From contig NZ_LMKC01000005.1 of assembly GCF_001421355.1 (NCBI RefSeq), positions 259,001 to 323,000 on the forward strand: DNA of 64,000 bases, written 5' to 3'. The notes under the pieces are model-generated. The model had not been told where the DNA came from and ran no database searches. It was given only the letters and a program-made list of their open reading frames with translations. Each line of letters begins with the position of its first letter. Positions within the stretch are counted from its first letter, which is position 1. Source of the stretch: Sphingomonas sp. Leaf9 (GTDB lineage: Bacteria > Pseudomonadota > Alphaproteobacteria > Sphingomonadales > Sphingomonadaceae). A program made the position numbers and the translations under genes. Positions 1 through 9,210 of the stretch are shown here, one piece after another.

Positions 1-2459
1 ACCTGCGCGGCCTTGGTCCCAATCACACGCTGGTGCTGGTCAACGGGCGCCGCATCGCCGATTTCCCGCTGCCGTTTCAGGGCAACAGCAACTTCACCGA
101 TATCTCGAACATCCCCGTCGGCCTGATCGAACGGGTCGAGGTGCTGAGCGGCAGCGCGTCGGCCATCTACGGCTCCGACGCGATCGCCGGCGTCGTCAAT
201 TTCCAGCTGAAGACCAAGCCCGACGGCACCCGCATCGACCTGCGCTACAGCGACACCGAACATGGCGGTGGCGAAGCGTACCGGCTGATGGCGACGACCG
301 GCTGGGAAACCGGCGGCTTCCACGGCGTCGCCGGCATCGAATTGCTGAACCAGCGCCCGCTGTGGCAGTATCAGCGCAAGCGGCAGGATTCGACGGCCGA
401 CAACCCCACCACCGCGACCCCGCTGGCGCAGCGCACCTTCCTGCGCGCGGACGAAGACGCGAACTATCTCGATCCGGGCCAGGCGACGTGCAGCGCCCTG
501 TCGTCGCTCAACCAGGGCACGATCTACTACGCCAATCGTCGCCGCTACGGCCAGTTCTGCGGCAGCAATGAATCGGTCGCGTACGGCACGATGATTTCCG
601 AGCGGAAGGCAGTCACCGCCTATAGCTCGATGGGCTATGACCTGGGCGGCGGCACCGAACTGTTCGCCGACCTGCAATTCAGCTATTCGAAGCTGAAGCT
701 CTTCCGCCGCTTCAAGAGCTGGTACTATGTCTCGCCCGACGGCAATGAAGAGGGCACCTTCTTCAACCCCAACCTGTCCCCCGACGCGACCGACAGCGGG
801 TTGCAACTCGACAACTGGACGCGCCAGTTCACGCCGGAGGAAATCGGCGGATTCCAAAACGGCATGACCCGTAATCGGTCGATCACCTTCAACATCACGC
901 CCGGCATTCGCGGCCAGTTCGGCCGGAACGACAAGTGGAAATACGAGGTGTCGTTCAACCACGCGCAATACACCTCGCGCGTCACCTTCCCCGAAATCGT
1001 CATTTCCAAATCGAACGCGCTGTTCCTTGGGGCACAGCAGGGGGTCGATCCGGCCACCGGCTATGCGATCTTCAACGCCGATGTCCGCCGCCTCTACAAA
1101 CCGCTGACGCCGGAGGAATATCGCTCGATTTCGGTCGATTCGCTCTACAAGCCGCGCTCGTGGACCGACACGCTGGCCGGATCGCTCAACACCACCGACC
1201 TGTTCCAGCTGCCCGCCGGCCCGGTCGGCTTCGCGTTCGTCGCGGAGGCCGGCAAGCAGGGCTACGACCTCAACCCCGATCCGCTGACGCTGACCAACTA
1301 TTATGTCGGGCTGGTCGATTCGGACGGCAGCGGGTCGCGCAGCCGCTGGGGCCTCGGCTATGAATTCCGCGTGCCGGTGCTGTCGTTCCTGCAACTGAGC
1401 ACTGCGGGCCGCTATGACAGCTTCCACATCGCCGGCAATAATTTCGGCCGCTTCACCTATAATATCGGCAGCGAAATCCGCCCGACCCGGCGGTTGTTGC
1501 TGCGCGCCGCCTATGGCACCGGCTTCCGCGCGCCCGACCTCAACTATGTGTTCCGGGGGCCGGGCAACACCCATCCCTCCGCCACCGACTATTATCTCTG
1601 CCGTGTCGAGGAGCCGAACGAGACGATCGGCGATTGCAGCTATTCCGACCAGACGATCATCGCCCGCAAGACCGGCAATCGCCAGCTGCAGCCCGAAACC
1701 TCGACCTCGCTCAACGCCGGGATCGTGTGGCAGCCGTCGAACCGCATCGACCTGTCGGTCGATTATTTCCGGGTGAAGATGAAGGATCAGGTGCGCGACA
1801 TCAGCATCGATTCGGTGCTGCGCGACGAATCACGCTGCCGCACCGGCGGCGGGGCCGATGCGTCGTCGCCGACCTGCCGCGACGCGCTCGCCCGCGTGAT
1901 CCGCTATACCAGCGGGGCGCTTGCCGGACAGCTACAGGCGGTGGCGGTCAATCCGATCAACGTCGCGGAGGAGACCACCGACGGCATCGACATCGCCGCC
2001 AATTTCCGCCTGCCGACCGCCGCGATCGGCGAATTCGCGCTGTCGGGCGGCTATACCTATGTGTTCAACCACACCGTGCGGCAGTATCCGGGCGACCCGA
2101 TCATCAACAAGTTCGCACTCGACAGCAATTTCGACATCCCGCGCGAAAAGGGCACCGCCAGCCTGACGTGGAGCCTCGCCGATTTCTCGACCACGCTCAC
2201 CGGCCTGCGGCTGGGCAAGCTGCCCAATTACGATCAGGACGCCTTCATCCGGGCCAGCTACCTGTTCAACCTGTCGGCACGCTACGACATCAACGAACGC
2301 CTGCGCCTGACCGGGACCGTCACCAACCTGTTCGACCAGGGCCCGGTGCGCGACCCGACCTATGCGTCCTATCCCTATTACGACATCTCGTGGTTCGACG
2401 CGATCGGCCGCAGCTATGCGGTGCAGCTGACGTGGAAGATGGGCGGCAAGCCGCTGTAA
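1..2459 (+). CDS. TonB-dependent outer-membrane receptor, 5' end outside the window
   Basis: 3' part of a TonB-dependent receptor, an outer-membrane barrel that takes up a scarce ligand (siderophore, vitamin or oligomer) with TonB energy. The frame is open to the window edge (first complete codon at base 3), so signal peptide, TonB box and start of the plug are missing. Visible are the end of the plug (LVNGRRIADFP, then IERVEVLSGSASAIYGSDA) and roughly 700 residues of barrel rich in alternating aromatic strands. Pairs of cysteines in presumed surface loops (around codons 145-170, 530-545 and 605-620) suggest loop disulfides. The protein ends in WKMGGKPL instead of the usual terminal aromatic residue. 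The substrate cannot be named from sequence. Confidence 0.93.
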   Translation, partial: LRGLGPNHTLVLVNGRRIADFPLPFQGNSNFTDISNIPVGLIERVEVLSGSASAIYGSDAIAGVVNFQLKTKPDGTRIDLRYSDTEHGGGEAYRLMATTGWETGGFHGVAGIELLNQRPLWQYQRKRQDSTADNPTTATPLAQRTFLRADEDANYLDPGQATCSALSSLNQGTIYYANRRRYGQFCGSNESVAYGTMISERKAVTAYSSMGYDLGGGTELFADLQFSYSKLKLFRRFKSWYYVSPDGNEEGTFFNPNLSPDATDSGLQLDNWTRQFTPEEIGGFQNGMTRNRSITFNITPGIRGQFGRNDKWKYEVSFNHAQYTSRVTFPEIVISKSNALFLGAQQGVDPATGYAIFNADVRRLYKPLTPEEYRSISVDSLYKPRSWTDTLAGSLNTTDLFQLPAGPVGFAFVAEAGKQGYDLNPDPLTLTNYYVGLVDSDGSGSRSRWGLGYEFRVPVLSFLQLSTAGRYDSFHIAGNNFGRFTYNIGSEIRPTRRLLLRAAYGTGFRAPDLNYVFRGPGNTHPSATDYYLCRVEEPNETIGDCSYSDQTIIARKTGNRQLQPETSTSLNAGIVWQPSNRIDLSVDYFRVKMKDQVRDISIDSVLRDESRCRTGGGADASSPTCRDALARVIRYTSGALAGQLQAVAVNPINVAEETTDGIDIAANFRLPTAAIGEFALSGGYTYVFNHTVRQYPGDPIINKFALDSNFDIPREKGTASLTWSLADFSTTLTGLRLGKLPNYDQDAFIRASYLFNLSARYDINERLRLTGTVTNLFDQGPVRDPTYASYPYYDISWFDAIGRSYAVQLTWKMGGKPL

Positions 2460-2478
2460 GGGACACGTCCCCCTTCAT

Positions 2479-2542
2479 CGTCACCCCGGACTTGATCCGG
2501 GGTCCCGCTGCTTCTTTCTGGAGGAAAGAGCGGGACCCCGGA
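2479..2542. repeat. REP-like palindrome, family A
   Basis: Intergenic inverted repeat between two convergent genes: CACCCCGGACTTGATCCGGG and GGTCCCGCT on the left, AGCGGGACCCCGG on the right. The same family recurs near 8436, 9337, 32315, 39651, 47739 and 61725. It probably folds as a hairpin in either transcript and may help terminate both genes. Confidence 0.8.
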
Positions 2543-2550
2543 TGCAAAGC

Positions 2551-3465
2551 TCACGCCTCCGCCCCCGCCTCCTCCAGCAACCACTGCCGGAACCGGTCGA
2601 ACAACGGACTGTGGCTGCTGCTGCGCGGCCATACCAGGTAATAGGCTTCCGACGCGCTCAGCGTTACGTCGAGCGGCGTCACCAGCGCGCCCGATTCCAG
2701 CTCCGGCCGGATCAGGAACGACGGAATCAGCGCCACCCCCATCCCCGCCGCCGCGGCATGGGCCAGCATCAGGAAATGTTCGTACACCGGCCCCTCGCCG
2801 ATCGCCGCATCGGCCAAACCGGCGGCGGCAAACCAGCGTCCCCACGCATCGGGCCGCGCCTCCAGCGACAATAACGGATGCGCCAGCAGGTCGGCGGGCG
2901 TCGCCACCGGGTTGCGCGCCAGCCAGTCGGGCGAACACACCGCCACCACATCCTCATGGAACAGCAGCGCATGGTCCGCCCCCGCCCAGTCGGGCAGCCC
3001 GAAATGGATCGCCGCGTCGAACCGCTCCTCGGCGAAATCGAACGGATAGGACCTTGCGGCGAAATTGACGAGCAGCTCCGGATGCCGCGCGGTCAGCCCC
3101 GGCAGGCGCGGCGCCAGCCACCGCATCCCGAAACTGGGCAAGGTCGCGATGGTGAGCGCGCGATCGGCCACCGGGGTCAGCAACCGCCGCGTCGCGCTGC
3201 GCAGCTTCTCGACCGCCGGCCCCACCGCCTCGGCATAGGCCAGCGCCGCCGGGGTCGGCGTCACCCGCCGCCCGCGCCGTTCGAACAACGGCACGCCCAA
3301 CCAGTCCTCCAGCAGCGCGATCTGCCGGCTGATCGCGCTCTGCGTCAGCGCCATCCGCTTGGCCGCGCGCGAAAAGCTGCTGGTCTCCACCGCTGCCAGG
3401 AAACTGGCGAGCGCGGGGAGGGGCGGGAGTTCGCGGCGGTGAACGTCGTGATGATCGTTGGGCAT
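2551..3465 (-). CDS. LysR-family transcriptional regulator (GcvA-like)
   Basis: DNA-binding regulator of 304 residues, the normal LysR length. The N-terminal winged helix-turn-helix is clear (FSRAAKRMALTQSAISRQIA, about residues 31-50, then LLEDWLGVPLFER), followed by a periplasmic-binding-like effector domain. The wording of the N-terminus (LPPLPALASFLAAVETSSF) resembles GcvA/AmpR-type regulators. I chose the ATG at 3465 because it places the HTH at the usual distance from the N-terminus; the frame is open further upstream but that part is unlike the family. It converges on the TonB receptor with a family A palindrome between them. LysR regulators often act on a neighbouring divergent gene, but none is adjacent, so the target is unknown. 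Confidence 0.92.
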   Translation of the reverse strand: MPNDHHDVHRRELPPLPALASFLAAVETSSFSRAAKRMALTQSAISRQIALLEDWLGVPLFERRGRRVTPTPAALAYAEAVGPAVEKLRSATRRLLTPVADRALTIATLPSFGMRWLAPRLPGLTARHPELLVNFAARSYPFDFAEERFDAAIHFGLPDWAGADHALLFHEDVVAVCSPDWLARNPVATPADLLAHPLLSLEARPDAWGRWFAAAGLADAAIGEGPVYEHFLMLAHAAAAGMGVALIPSFLIRPELESGALVTPLDVTLSASEAYYLVWPRSSSHSPLFDRFRQWLLEEAGAEA

Positions 3466-3598
3466 GAAGGATGGGCCGATTGCAGTGGTGCGTTCGGCGT
3501 CAACGCTGGCACCGCCCGCCGGTGACGGCAAGCGGATCATGCCAACCGCGCATCAACGCGATATCCTGGCCATCACCAAATCCGTTCGGTTCGAGCAA

Positions 3599-3670
3599 CT
3601 TCGAGCCTGTCGAGAAGCGTCCGTCGAGAACCCGGCAGTTTGGGGCACCGTCTTCTCGACAGGCTCGAAG
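3599..3670. repeat. REP-like inverted repeat, family C
   Basis: Perfect 19-base inverted repeat CTTCGAGCCTGTCGAGAAG (3599-3617) and CTTCTCGACAGGCTCGAAG (3652-3670) with a 34-base spacer. It fills most of the 239-base gap upstream of the LysR gene; I see no coding sequence there. Confidence 0.85.
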
Positions 3671-3704
3671 CAAACGGGAGGGGGTAGGCAGGGAATGCGC
3701 GGGC

Positions 3705-4082
3705 CTACCCCGCCAGCACCACCGACCCCACCTCGATCACCGGCACTTCCCACGGATGCGCTGCGACGATCGCCGCCAGTTCCGCCGCGATATCCGCGCC
3801 CTCGGCGGCATAGCTCTTGACCACCACGGTCGGCACCACCGCCGGCTCACCCGCACGCCCGGTCGTCGGCACCGCGTCGGCCTGCGGCACGAAGCTCTCC
3901 AGCCCGAAGCCAAGTTCGAACACCCCGCGATACGGCCCGATCGCGCCCAGCACATCGCTGCCCCGGATCACGCCGACCACGGCGGACAGCAGCGCATCGT
4001 CGGCCAGCGCCGCCGCCTCGCCCGCCTGCAACCGCGCCAGCACGTTCGCCGACACCGGGCAGTGCACCCGCACGACCTGCAT
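3705..4082 (-). CDS. small CutA/NIF3-like protein of unknown function
   Basis: Protein of 125 residues beginning MQVVRVHCPV. The C-terminal stretch AAHPWEVPVIEV resembles the HPYE-P signature shared by CutA1 and the PII-like domain of NIF3/YqfO proteins, which suggests a small trimeric ferredoxin-like fold. That is an inference from a short motif, and no catalytic residue can be named. The ATG at 4082 is chosen because it sits 5 bases after the stop of the exonuclease gene, so the two are almost certainly co-transcribed; the frame stays open further upstream only within that gene. Confidence 0.7.
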   Translation of the reverse strand: MQVVRVHCPVSANVLARLQAGEAAALADDALLSAVVGVIRGSDVLGAIGPYRGVFELGFGLESFVPQADAVPTTGRAGEPAVVPTVVVKSYAAEGADIAAELAAIVAAHPWEVPVIEVGSVVLAG

Positions 4083-4087
4083 CGGCG

Positions 4088-4843
4088 TCACAGCAGCAGC
4101 CAGTCGTTGCGGGTCCGCTTGACCTCGCCACCACCCTGCCGCCGCGCCAGTTCGGTTTCGGCGGTGAAGCGCACATCCTCGTCGCGATCGGTCAGGAACC
4201 CGTCGAGCGAATCGTCGTCGATCTCGGTCCATGCCCGCCCGCGATCGGGGCCATAGCGCACGCGCGGCAGCAATCCGGGCTGGCGCGACCAGTCGAGCAG
4301 CTGCGCGATCGACGCCTCGTTCAGCATGTCGCGCAGGTGGAATGCGGTCACATAGGCATCGGGAAACGCGCGGTGCGCCGGCAGGCCGCGCTCATGCTCC
4401 ATCCCGTAGGGCTTGCGCCAGTAGCGCAGCATCTGGTTGGAAAAGCCCGGCGAATCCGGCCACAACCGCATCGCGCACTTCCACGTGCAAATCCAGTCGG
4501 CGCCATGCGTCAGCTGCGCGGTACAGAATTTCTGTTCGAAATCCGCGCGATGCGCCGCGAGCGCAATGCGCCGCGGATAGGGGTCCAGCACGCGCCGGGC
4601 GATATCCTGCCAGAACGGCGCATCGGCGACCTGTTCGTCGAGGATGTGGTGCACCGCCTGCGTCACCGGCGGAATCGGGCGGCCGGGATTGACGAAATGC
4701 TGCCCGCCCTCGCCCGACAATTCCCAGCGCCCGTCCTCGCCCAGCGCCACGTCCTGCCAGCCGACCTCGCACACGCCATGCACCGGCGGGGCCTGCCCCG
4801 TGGTTTCGAGGTCGACGACACGGATGATCTGCGCTTGGGCCAT
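4088..4843 (-). CDS. 3'-5' exonuclease, DEDDh (DnaQ-like) family
   Basis: Exonuclease of 251 residues from the RNase T / DNA polymerase III epsilon superfamily, predicted to remove nucleotides from 3' ends with two metal ions. Exo I is VVDLETTG near the N-terminus (Asp and Glu ligands), Exo II is HRADFE around residue 100, and Exo III is HRAFPDAYVTA (His and Asp) around residue 165. All four acidic ligands and the catalytic histidine are therefore visible. The start at 4843 (MAQAQIIRVVDLETTG) gives the usual short distance to Exo I. It precedes the CutA-like gene by 5 bases. Whether the substrate is DNA or RNA cannot be decided. Confidence 0.88.
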   Translation of the reverse strand: MAQAQIIRVVDLETTGQAPPVHGVCEVGWQDVALGEDGRWELSGEGGQHFVNPGRPIPPVTQAVHHILDEQVADAPFWQDIARRVLDPYPRRIALAAHRADFEQKFCTAQLTHGADWICTWKCAMRLWPDSPGFSNQMLRYWRKPYGMEHERGLPAHRAFPDAYVTAFHLRDMLNEASIAQLLDWSRQPGLLPRVRYGPDRGRAWTEIDDDSLDGFLTDRDEDVRFTAETELARRQGGGEVKRTRNDWLLL

Positions 4844-4896
4844 AGGCTCCAGATGGCGCGTCCGGGCCGGAAAAGCCACCCCGGTGGGACGAAGCA

Positions 4897-4989
4897 CCCT
4901 CACCCTTCCGCGGCTACGCCGCTCCCTCCCTCTCCCCACGGGAGAGGGAAGCGGCCCGCCCGGCGCAGCCGGGTGGGAAGGGTGAGGGC
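4897..4989. repeat. REP-like composite palindrome, family D
   Basis: CCCTCACCCTTCC (4898-4910) pairs with GGAAGGGTGAGGG (4976-4988), enclosing two smaller hairpins (CCCTCTCCCCACGGGAGAGG and GCCCGGCGCAGCCGGGT). It fills the gap between the phosphomannomutase stop and the exonuclease start. Confidence 0.8.
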
Positions 4990-4996
4990 GAGCGCC

Positions 4997-6364
4997 CTAC
5001 CCCCGCGCCACGCCCGAAGCCGCCAACTGCGCATCCACCGCCGCCAGCAACCGCGCCAACCCCGCCTCGTCACGCGCTTCGGCCCGCGCGGTCAGCACGT
5101 CCTGCGTATTCGACGCGCGCAACAGCCACCAGCCATCCGCCGTCGTCACCCGTGCGCCGTCGGTCGTGTTGACGTCGGCCCCCGCCGCCGCCAATCGCGC
5201 CAGCACTTCGTCGATCACCGCGAACTTGCGCTCTTCGCTGACCCGGAACCGCAACTCCGGCGTATTCACCATCTCCGGCATGGCATCGTGCAGCTCGCTC
5301 AGCGACCGCCCGCTCAAATGGATCGCCCGGATCAGCCGCACCGCGCCGTAGGGCGCATCGTCGAAGCCGTATTCGTCGCCCCCGAAAAAGATATGGCCCG
5401 ACATTTCGGCGGCCAGCGGCGCGCCGGTTTCGTGCATCTTGGTCTTCATCGGGCTGTGCCCGGTCTTCCACATCAGTGGCGTGCCGCCCAATTCGGCGAT
5501 GCGATCGAACAGCGCCTGGCTGGCCTTCACATCGGCGATGATCGTCGCGCCCGGCGTTTCCTTCAGTGCCGGTTCGGCAAGGATCGCGAGCAGCTGGTCG
5601 CCCCACAGCACCCGTCCCTGCCCGTCGACCGCGCCGATCCGGTCGCCATCGCCATCGAAAGCCAGTCCGAAATCGAGCTGCTTCTCGGCGACAAGCCGTT
5701 GCAGATCGACCAGATTTTCGACTTCGGTAGGATCGGGATGGTGGTTCGGAAAATGCCCGTCGACGTTCGTAAACAGCAGGTGATGCTCGCCCGGCAACAG
5801 CTGGACCAGCCGCTCGATCACCGGCCCGGCCGCGCCGTTGCCGGCATCCCAGCCGATGCGATAGCTGCCCCCGGCATAGCCCGCGATCAGCCGGCCGACA
5901 TAGGTGTCGGTGAAATCATGGTCCGAAACGGAGCCGTCCCCGTCGTCCCATTCGCCCGCCGCCGCCATGGCGCCGATCCGCTGGATATCGGCCCCGAAGA
6001 ACGGACGCCGCTGCATCACCATCTTGAAGCCGTTATACTCGGCGGGATTATGGCTGCCGGTTATCTGTATGCCGCCATCGACCTCCAGCACCGCTTCTGC
6101 ATGATATAGCATCGGCGTCGGCGCCAGCCCGATGCGAACCACATCGACGCCGCTCTGCGTCAGCCCCTCGACCAGCGCCACTTCCAGTTCGGGCGACGAC
6201 AGCCGTCCGTCGCGGCTGACCACCACCCGCGTACCGCCCGCGCGGCGCAGCAGCGTGGCGAAACACCGCCCGATCGCCCGCGCATCGTCCACGCCCAACG
6301 TCCGCCCGACGATGCCGCGAATATCGTACTCGCGCAGCGAACTTGCGTGGAAATTGTGGGACAT
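4997..6364 (-). CDS. manB: phosphomannomutase/phosphoglucomutase
   Basis: Enzyme of 455 residues that interconverts hexose 6- and 1-phosphates, supplying GDP-mannose or UDP-glucose for exopolysaccharide and LPS. The four alpha-D-phosphohexomutase domains are in order: N-terminal FREYDIRG-type start ([11 protein letters not shown]), the active-site phosphoserine loop [12 protein letters not shown] at about residue 105, the metal loop FDGDGDRIG at about 240, the sugar-binding loop [18 protein letters not shown] near 320, and the C-terminal phosphate-binding RASNTQDVL. Two ATGs 9 bases apart are possible (6373 and 6364); the second has AGGA at 8 bases. AlgC-type dual specificity is likely but not proven, so the symbol is tentative. 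Confidence 0.93.
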   Translation of the reverse strand: MSHNFHASSLREYDIRGIVGRTLGVDDARAIGRCFATLLRRAGGTRVVVSRDGRLSSPELEVALVEGLTQSGVDVVRIGLAPTPMLYHAEAVLEVDGGIQITGSHNPAEYNGFKMVMQRRPFFGADIQRIGAMAAAGEWDDGDGSVSDHDFTDTYVGRLIAGYAGGSYRIGWDAGNGAAGPVIERLVQLLPGEHHLLFTNVDGHFPNHHPDPTEVENLVDLQRLVAEKQLDFGLAFDGDGDRIGAVDGQGRVLWGDQLLAILAEPALKETPGATIIADVKASQALFDRIAELGGTPLMWKTGHSPMKTKMHETGAPLAAEMSGHIFFGGDEYGFDDAPYGAVRLIRAIHLSGRSLSELHDAMPEMVNTPELRFRVSEERKFAVIDEVLARLAAAGADVNTTDGARVTTADGWWLLRASNTQDVLTARAEARDEAGLARLLAAVDAQLAASGVARG

Positions 6365-6445
6365 AGGCGACATCCTGTCGATTGCGGGGCCGGCGACCTT
6401 ATGCCCAAGCGGCCGGGCTGAGTAGGGTCGTCTTTTTGGAAAAGA

Positions 6446-6700
6446 TCAGTGCCGAAGCCGCCCCAGCAGCACGTCGCGCGCGGCATTGATCCGCCGCGCC
6501 AGATCGGCCGAGCCGCCGCGATCGGGATGCACCGCCTGCATCAACCGCCGGTGCGCCGCGCGAATCTCCGGCGCCTTCGCCCCTGCCCCGACGCCCAGGA
6601 TCGCCCGCGCCTCCGCCTCGCTGCCGACCTTTTTCGGCTTGGCGCGCTGCCACAGCCAGAACGCGATCAGCAGCGACAGGATCAGGACCAGCTTGACCAT
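6446..6700 (-). CDS. membrane-anchored J-domain (DnaJ-like) protein
   Basis: 84-residue protein with an N-terminal transmembrane segment ([14 protein letters not shown]) followed directly by a compact J domain: AIRA-type helix II ([13 protein letters not shown]), the obligatory HPD motif in VHPDRGGS, and helix III ([13 protein letters not shown]). The layout resembles Pam18/TIM14 and short DjlA-type co-chaperones, which tether DnaK at a membrane. The gene starts 7 bases after the mipZ stop, so the two are probably one transcript. The specific client is unknown. Confidence 0.87.
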   Translation of the reverse strand: MVKLVLILSLLIAFWLWQRAKPKKVGSEAEARAILGVGAGAKAPEIRAAHRRLMQAVHPDRGGSADLARRINAARDVLLGRLRH

Positions 6701-6707
6701 GGGTTCG

Positions 6708-7505
6708 TCAGACGACGAGCGACGAACCGGCCGGTTCGGGCAGCTGCAATCCGCCCATCATCTCGCGCAGCTCCTGCCGCGCGGCGACATGCGCCAGCCC
6801 CATTTCGCCGAATTCGTTGCGGTCGAGCATGGTCAGGCCCGAGGGAAACAGCTCGCGATAGATCACACGTTCGGACAGGCCCGGCGTGACGCGAAACCCG
6901 ACCCGCTTCGACAGCGAATTGATCGCCTCCGACACGCGGCGCATGTTGCGCGCCTCGATATGCTGCAACCGGTTGCGCAGCACGACCCAGTCGATCGTCG
7001 ACCCGTCGATCTTCGCGCGGTGCTTGCGCGTTTCCCAGATCAGTTCGGAATAGAAGCTGGGCCGCGTCACCTTGAACGTATCCGGGTCGACCTGCCCGAT
7101 CAGGTCGAAATCGACGAAGCTGTCGTTCATCGGCGTGACCAGCGTGTCGGCGTTCGTCACCGCGATCCGCGCGAAGCGATCGTCGCGGCCCGGCGTGTCG
7201 ATGACCATATATTCGGCCTGCTCGCCCAACCGCCCCAGACAGTCGTTGAACCACGCCATGCTTTCGCCGTCATGGGTTTCATAGACCGGCATGGGCAGGT
7301 TGCGACCGGTGCGCTTGATCGTCTCGGCACGATTGTCGAGATAGCGCCCCAGCGTCCGCTGACGATGGTCAAGGTCGAAACAGGCGACACGCGCGCCCTT
7401 TGCGGCCAGCGCGATGGCGACGTGTACCGCCGTCGTCGACTTGCCGGTGCCGCCCTTTTCATTGGCGAACACGATGACGTGCAATCGATCCGAAGCTTCG
7501 TCCAA
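6708..7505 (-). CDS. mipZ: division-plane positioning ATPase MipZ
   Basis: ParA/MinD-family ATPase of 265 residues. In Caulobacter and other alphaproteobacteria MipZ forms a gradient from the ParB-bound origin and blocks FtsZ polymerisation away from midcell. Visible are the deviant Walker A ([16 protein letters not shown]), the switch/Walker B region (VIDTPGRDD), and the MipZ-typical [16 protein letters not shown]. There is no N-terminal HTH, which separates it from plasmid-type ParA. Translation seems to start at a TTG (7505) with only a weak ribosome site. It is divergent from panC, 84 bases apart, and followed by the J-domain gene. Confidence 0.93.
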   Translation of the reverse strand: MDEASDRLHVIVFANEKGGTGKSTTAVHVAIALAAKGARVACFDLDHRQRTLGRYLDNRAETIKRTGRNLPMPVYETHDGESMAWFNDCLGRLGEQAEYMVIDTPGRDDRFARIAVTNADTLVTPMNDSFVDFDLIGQVDPDTFKVTRPSFYSELIWETRKHRAKIDGSTIDWVVLRNRLQHIEARNMRRVSEAINSLSKRVGFRVTPGLSERVIYRELFPSGLTMLDRNEFGEMGLAHVAARQELREMMGGLQLPEPAGSSLVV

Positions 7506-7534
7506 AGCGCACTAACCCAAGCTTGTTGATCCGC

Positions 7535-7559
7535 GGCGGCTTGCCCCATAGAAGCCGCC
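7535..7559. promoter_or_regulatory. hairpin in the mipZ/panC divergent intergenic region
   Basis: GGCGGCTT (7535-7542) pairs with AAGCCGCC (7552-7559) around a 9-base loop, 30 bases before the panC start. It could be an operator dyad or a leader hairpin; nothing decides between them. Confidence 0.35.
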
Positions 7560-7589
7560 TCCCCCGTCCATATCGAAGGGCCATCGGCC

Positions 7590-8429
7590 GTGCAAATTAT
7601 CCGTCGACTGGAGGCGCTTCGCGAGGCCCTCGCCGCCTATGCCGCAGCGGACGAGGCCGTGGCGCTGGTGCCGACCATGGGCGCACTCCACGCCGGGCAC
7701 ATGGCGCTGGTCGATGCCGCCCGCCGCCTTGCCCCGCGCGTCGTCGTCTCGATCTTCGTGAACCCGAAGCAGTTCGGCCCGAACGAGGACCTCGCCCGCT
7801 ATCCCCGGCGGGAGGCGACCGATGCGCAGATGCTGACCGAGGCCGGCGTCGACATCCTGTGGGCGCCCGAGCTGGAGGAGATGTACCCCACGGGCTTCGC
7901 CACGAACGTTAGCGTGGCCGGCGTCAGCGAGGTGCTGGACGGTGCCCACCGCCCCGGCCATTTCGATGGTGTGGCGACCGTCGTCGCGAAGCTGTTCGGG
8001 CAGGTCCGTCCGGCCGTCGCGCTGTTCGGTGAAAAGGATTTCCAGCAGCTGGCCGTCGTCCGCCGGATGACCGCCGACCTCGACCTGGGCGTGGAGATCG
8101 TCGGCGTGCCGACCCAGCGCGAGGATGACGGCCTCGCCCTCTCCTCGCGCAACATCTATCTCGACGATGACGAACGCGCCCGCGCCGTCACCCTGCCGCG
8201 CGCGATGGGCGTCGCCAAACGCGCGATCGAGCGCGGCGACGATGTGGCGACCGCGCTGTCCGCCGCCATCGCGACGCTGGCCCGCGCGGGCTTCGACCCC
8301 GACTATGTGACGCTGGTCGACGCCGACACGCTGCGCGATCCCGTCCGCGGCCAGCCCGCCCGCCTGCTTGCCGCCGCCCGGATCGGCACCACGCGGCTGA
8401 TCGACAATATCGCGGTGGATTTCGCATGA
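7590..8429 (+). CDS. panC: pantothenate synthetase
   Basis: Ligase of 279 residues that joins D-pantoate and beta-alanine with ATP, the last step of pantothenate (coenzyme A precursor) synthesis in the cytosol. Class I-like nucleotidyltransferase motifs are present: VPTMGALHAGHMALV (HIGH-type ATP site), VSIFVNPKQFGPNEDLARYP, FGEKDFQQLAVVRRM, and the KMSKS-like LALSSRNIYL. Start is GTG at 7590. panB is not in the window. A short GC hairpin (8436-8463) separates its stop from the convergent glutaredoxin-MauE gene. Confidence 0.97.
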   Translation: MQIIRRLEALREALAAYAAADEAVALVPTMGALHAGHMALVDAARRLAPRVVVSIFVNPKQFGPNEDLARYPRREATDAQMLTEAGVDILWAPELEEMYPTGFATNVSVAGVSEVLDGAHRPGHFDGVATVVAKLFGQVRPAVALFGEKDFQQLAVVRRMTADLDLGVEIVGVPTQREDDGLALSSRNIYLDDDERARAVTLPRAMGVAKRAIERGDDVATALSAAIATLARAGFDPDYVTLVDADTLRDPVRGQPARLLAAARIGTTRLIDNIAVDFA

Positions 8430-8435
8430 CCGTGC

Positions 8436-8463
8436 CGTCGCCCCGGCGCAGGCCGGGGTGACG
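8436..8463. terminator. GC hairpin between panC and the convergent gene (family A variant)
   Basis: CCCCGG and CCGGGG pair around CGCAGG within GTCG...TGACG ends typical of family A. It lacks a T-tract but sits between two convergent stops, so it may aid termination on both strands. Confidence 0.5.
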
Positions 8464-8475
8464 GTTCGGGCAGGA

Positions 8476-9210
8476 TCACATCCGCGCCAGCATCCACACC
8501 GCCATCGCCACCATCAGCACATTCTCCAGCAGCGACACGAACCCCAGCGGGACATTGCTATTCCCGCCGACGCACGCGCATTTCAGCGAACGCCGCTCGA
8601 TATAGACCGCCTTCACCACCGACACCGCGCCGATCGACCCGATCACCAGTGCCACGGGGATCGCGATCCACAGCAGTGCCCCGGCGATCATCAACACCCC
8701 CGCCAGCCCCTCGGCCCACGGATAGACCCACGCATAGCGCACCACCCGCTGCGCCAGCAGGTCATAGTTCAGGAACCCATTGGCGAAGCCGTCAATGTCG
8801 CGCAGTTTCTGCAGCGATAACAGGCACATGGCTATGCCGACAAACCACTCGCCCGCCCGCATCGTGAACACGTCGCCGAACGCCGAAAAGCTCGCCGCCC
8901 CGGCAATCGCCGCCGCCATGCCGAAAATCGCCGCGACCGGGGCATAGGTCGTCGCCTTGGGATCGCGGACCTTCAGTCCCAGGAACCGGCGCAGATCGTC
9001 ATGCCCGCCGATCCGCTCGCCATCGACAAACGTCTGCGGCGTGGTCTTCACGCCGTGTTCGGCCTTGAAGGCATCGACCGCTTCGCGCGTCGTCAGGTGC
9101 CGGTCGTCAACCGTGTAGCCATGCCGCTGCAACAGGTCGAGCGCCCGCCGTCCGAACGGACAGACATGATCGGGCATCACCATGCGGTACAGGGTAGCGG
9201 TCTTCGCCAT
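8476..9210 (-). CDS. glutaredoxin-MauE/DoxX fusion membrane protein
   Basis: 244 residues in two parts. Residues 1-80 are a glutaredoxin domain (CPFGRRALDLLQRHGY, then TTPQTFVDGERIGG, the cis-Pro loop and GSH-site Gly-Gly) with a CPFG active site, that is a single N-terminal cysteine. Residues 85-244 are a four-helix MauE/DoxX-type membrane domain ending SLKCACVGGNSNVPLGFVSL, with the Cys-x-Cys-like pair and SLLEN tail seen in MauE-like proteins. MauE-type proteins pass electrons for disulfide formation, so this may be a membrane thiol-redox shuttle. That role is inferred. No mau genes are nearby. Confidence 0.82.
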   Translation of the reverse strand: MAKTATLYRMVMPDHVCPFGRRALDLLQRHGYTVDDRHLTTREAVDAFKAEHGVKTTPQTFVDGERIGGHDDLRRFLGLKVRDPKATTYAPVAAIFGMAAAIAGAASFSAFGDVFTMRAGEWFVGIAMCLLSLQKLRDIDGFANGFLNYDLLAQRVVRYAWVYPWAEGLAGVLMIAGALLWIAIPVALVIGSIGAVSVVKAVYIERRSLKCACVGGNSNVPLGFVSLLENVLMVAMAVWMLARM

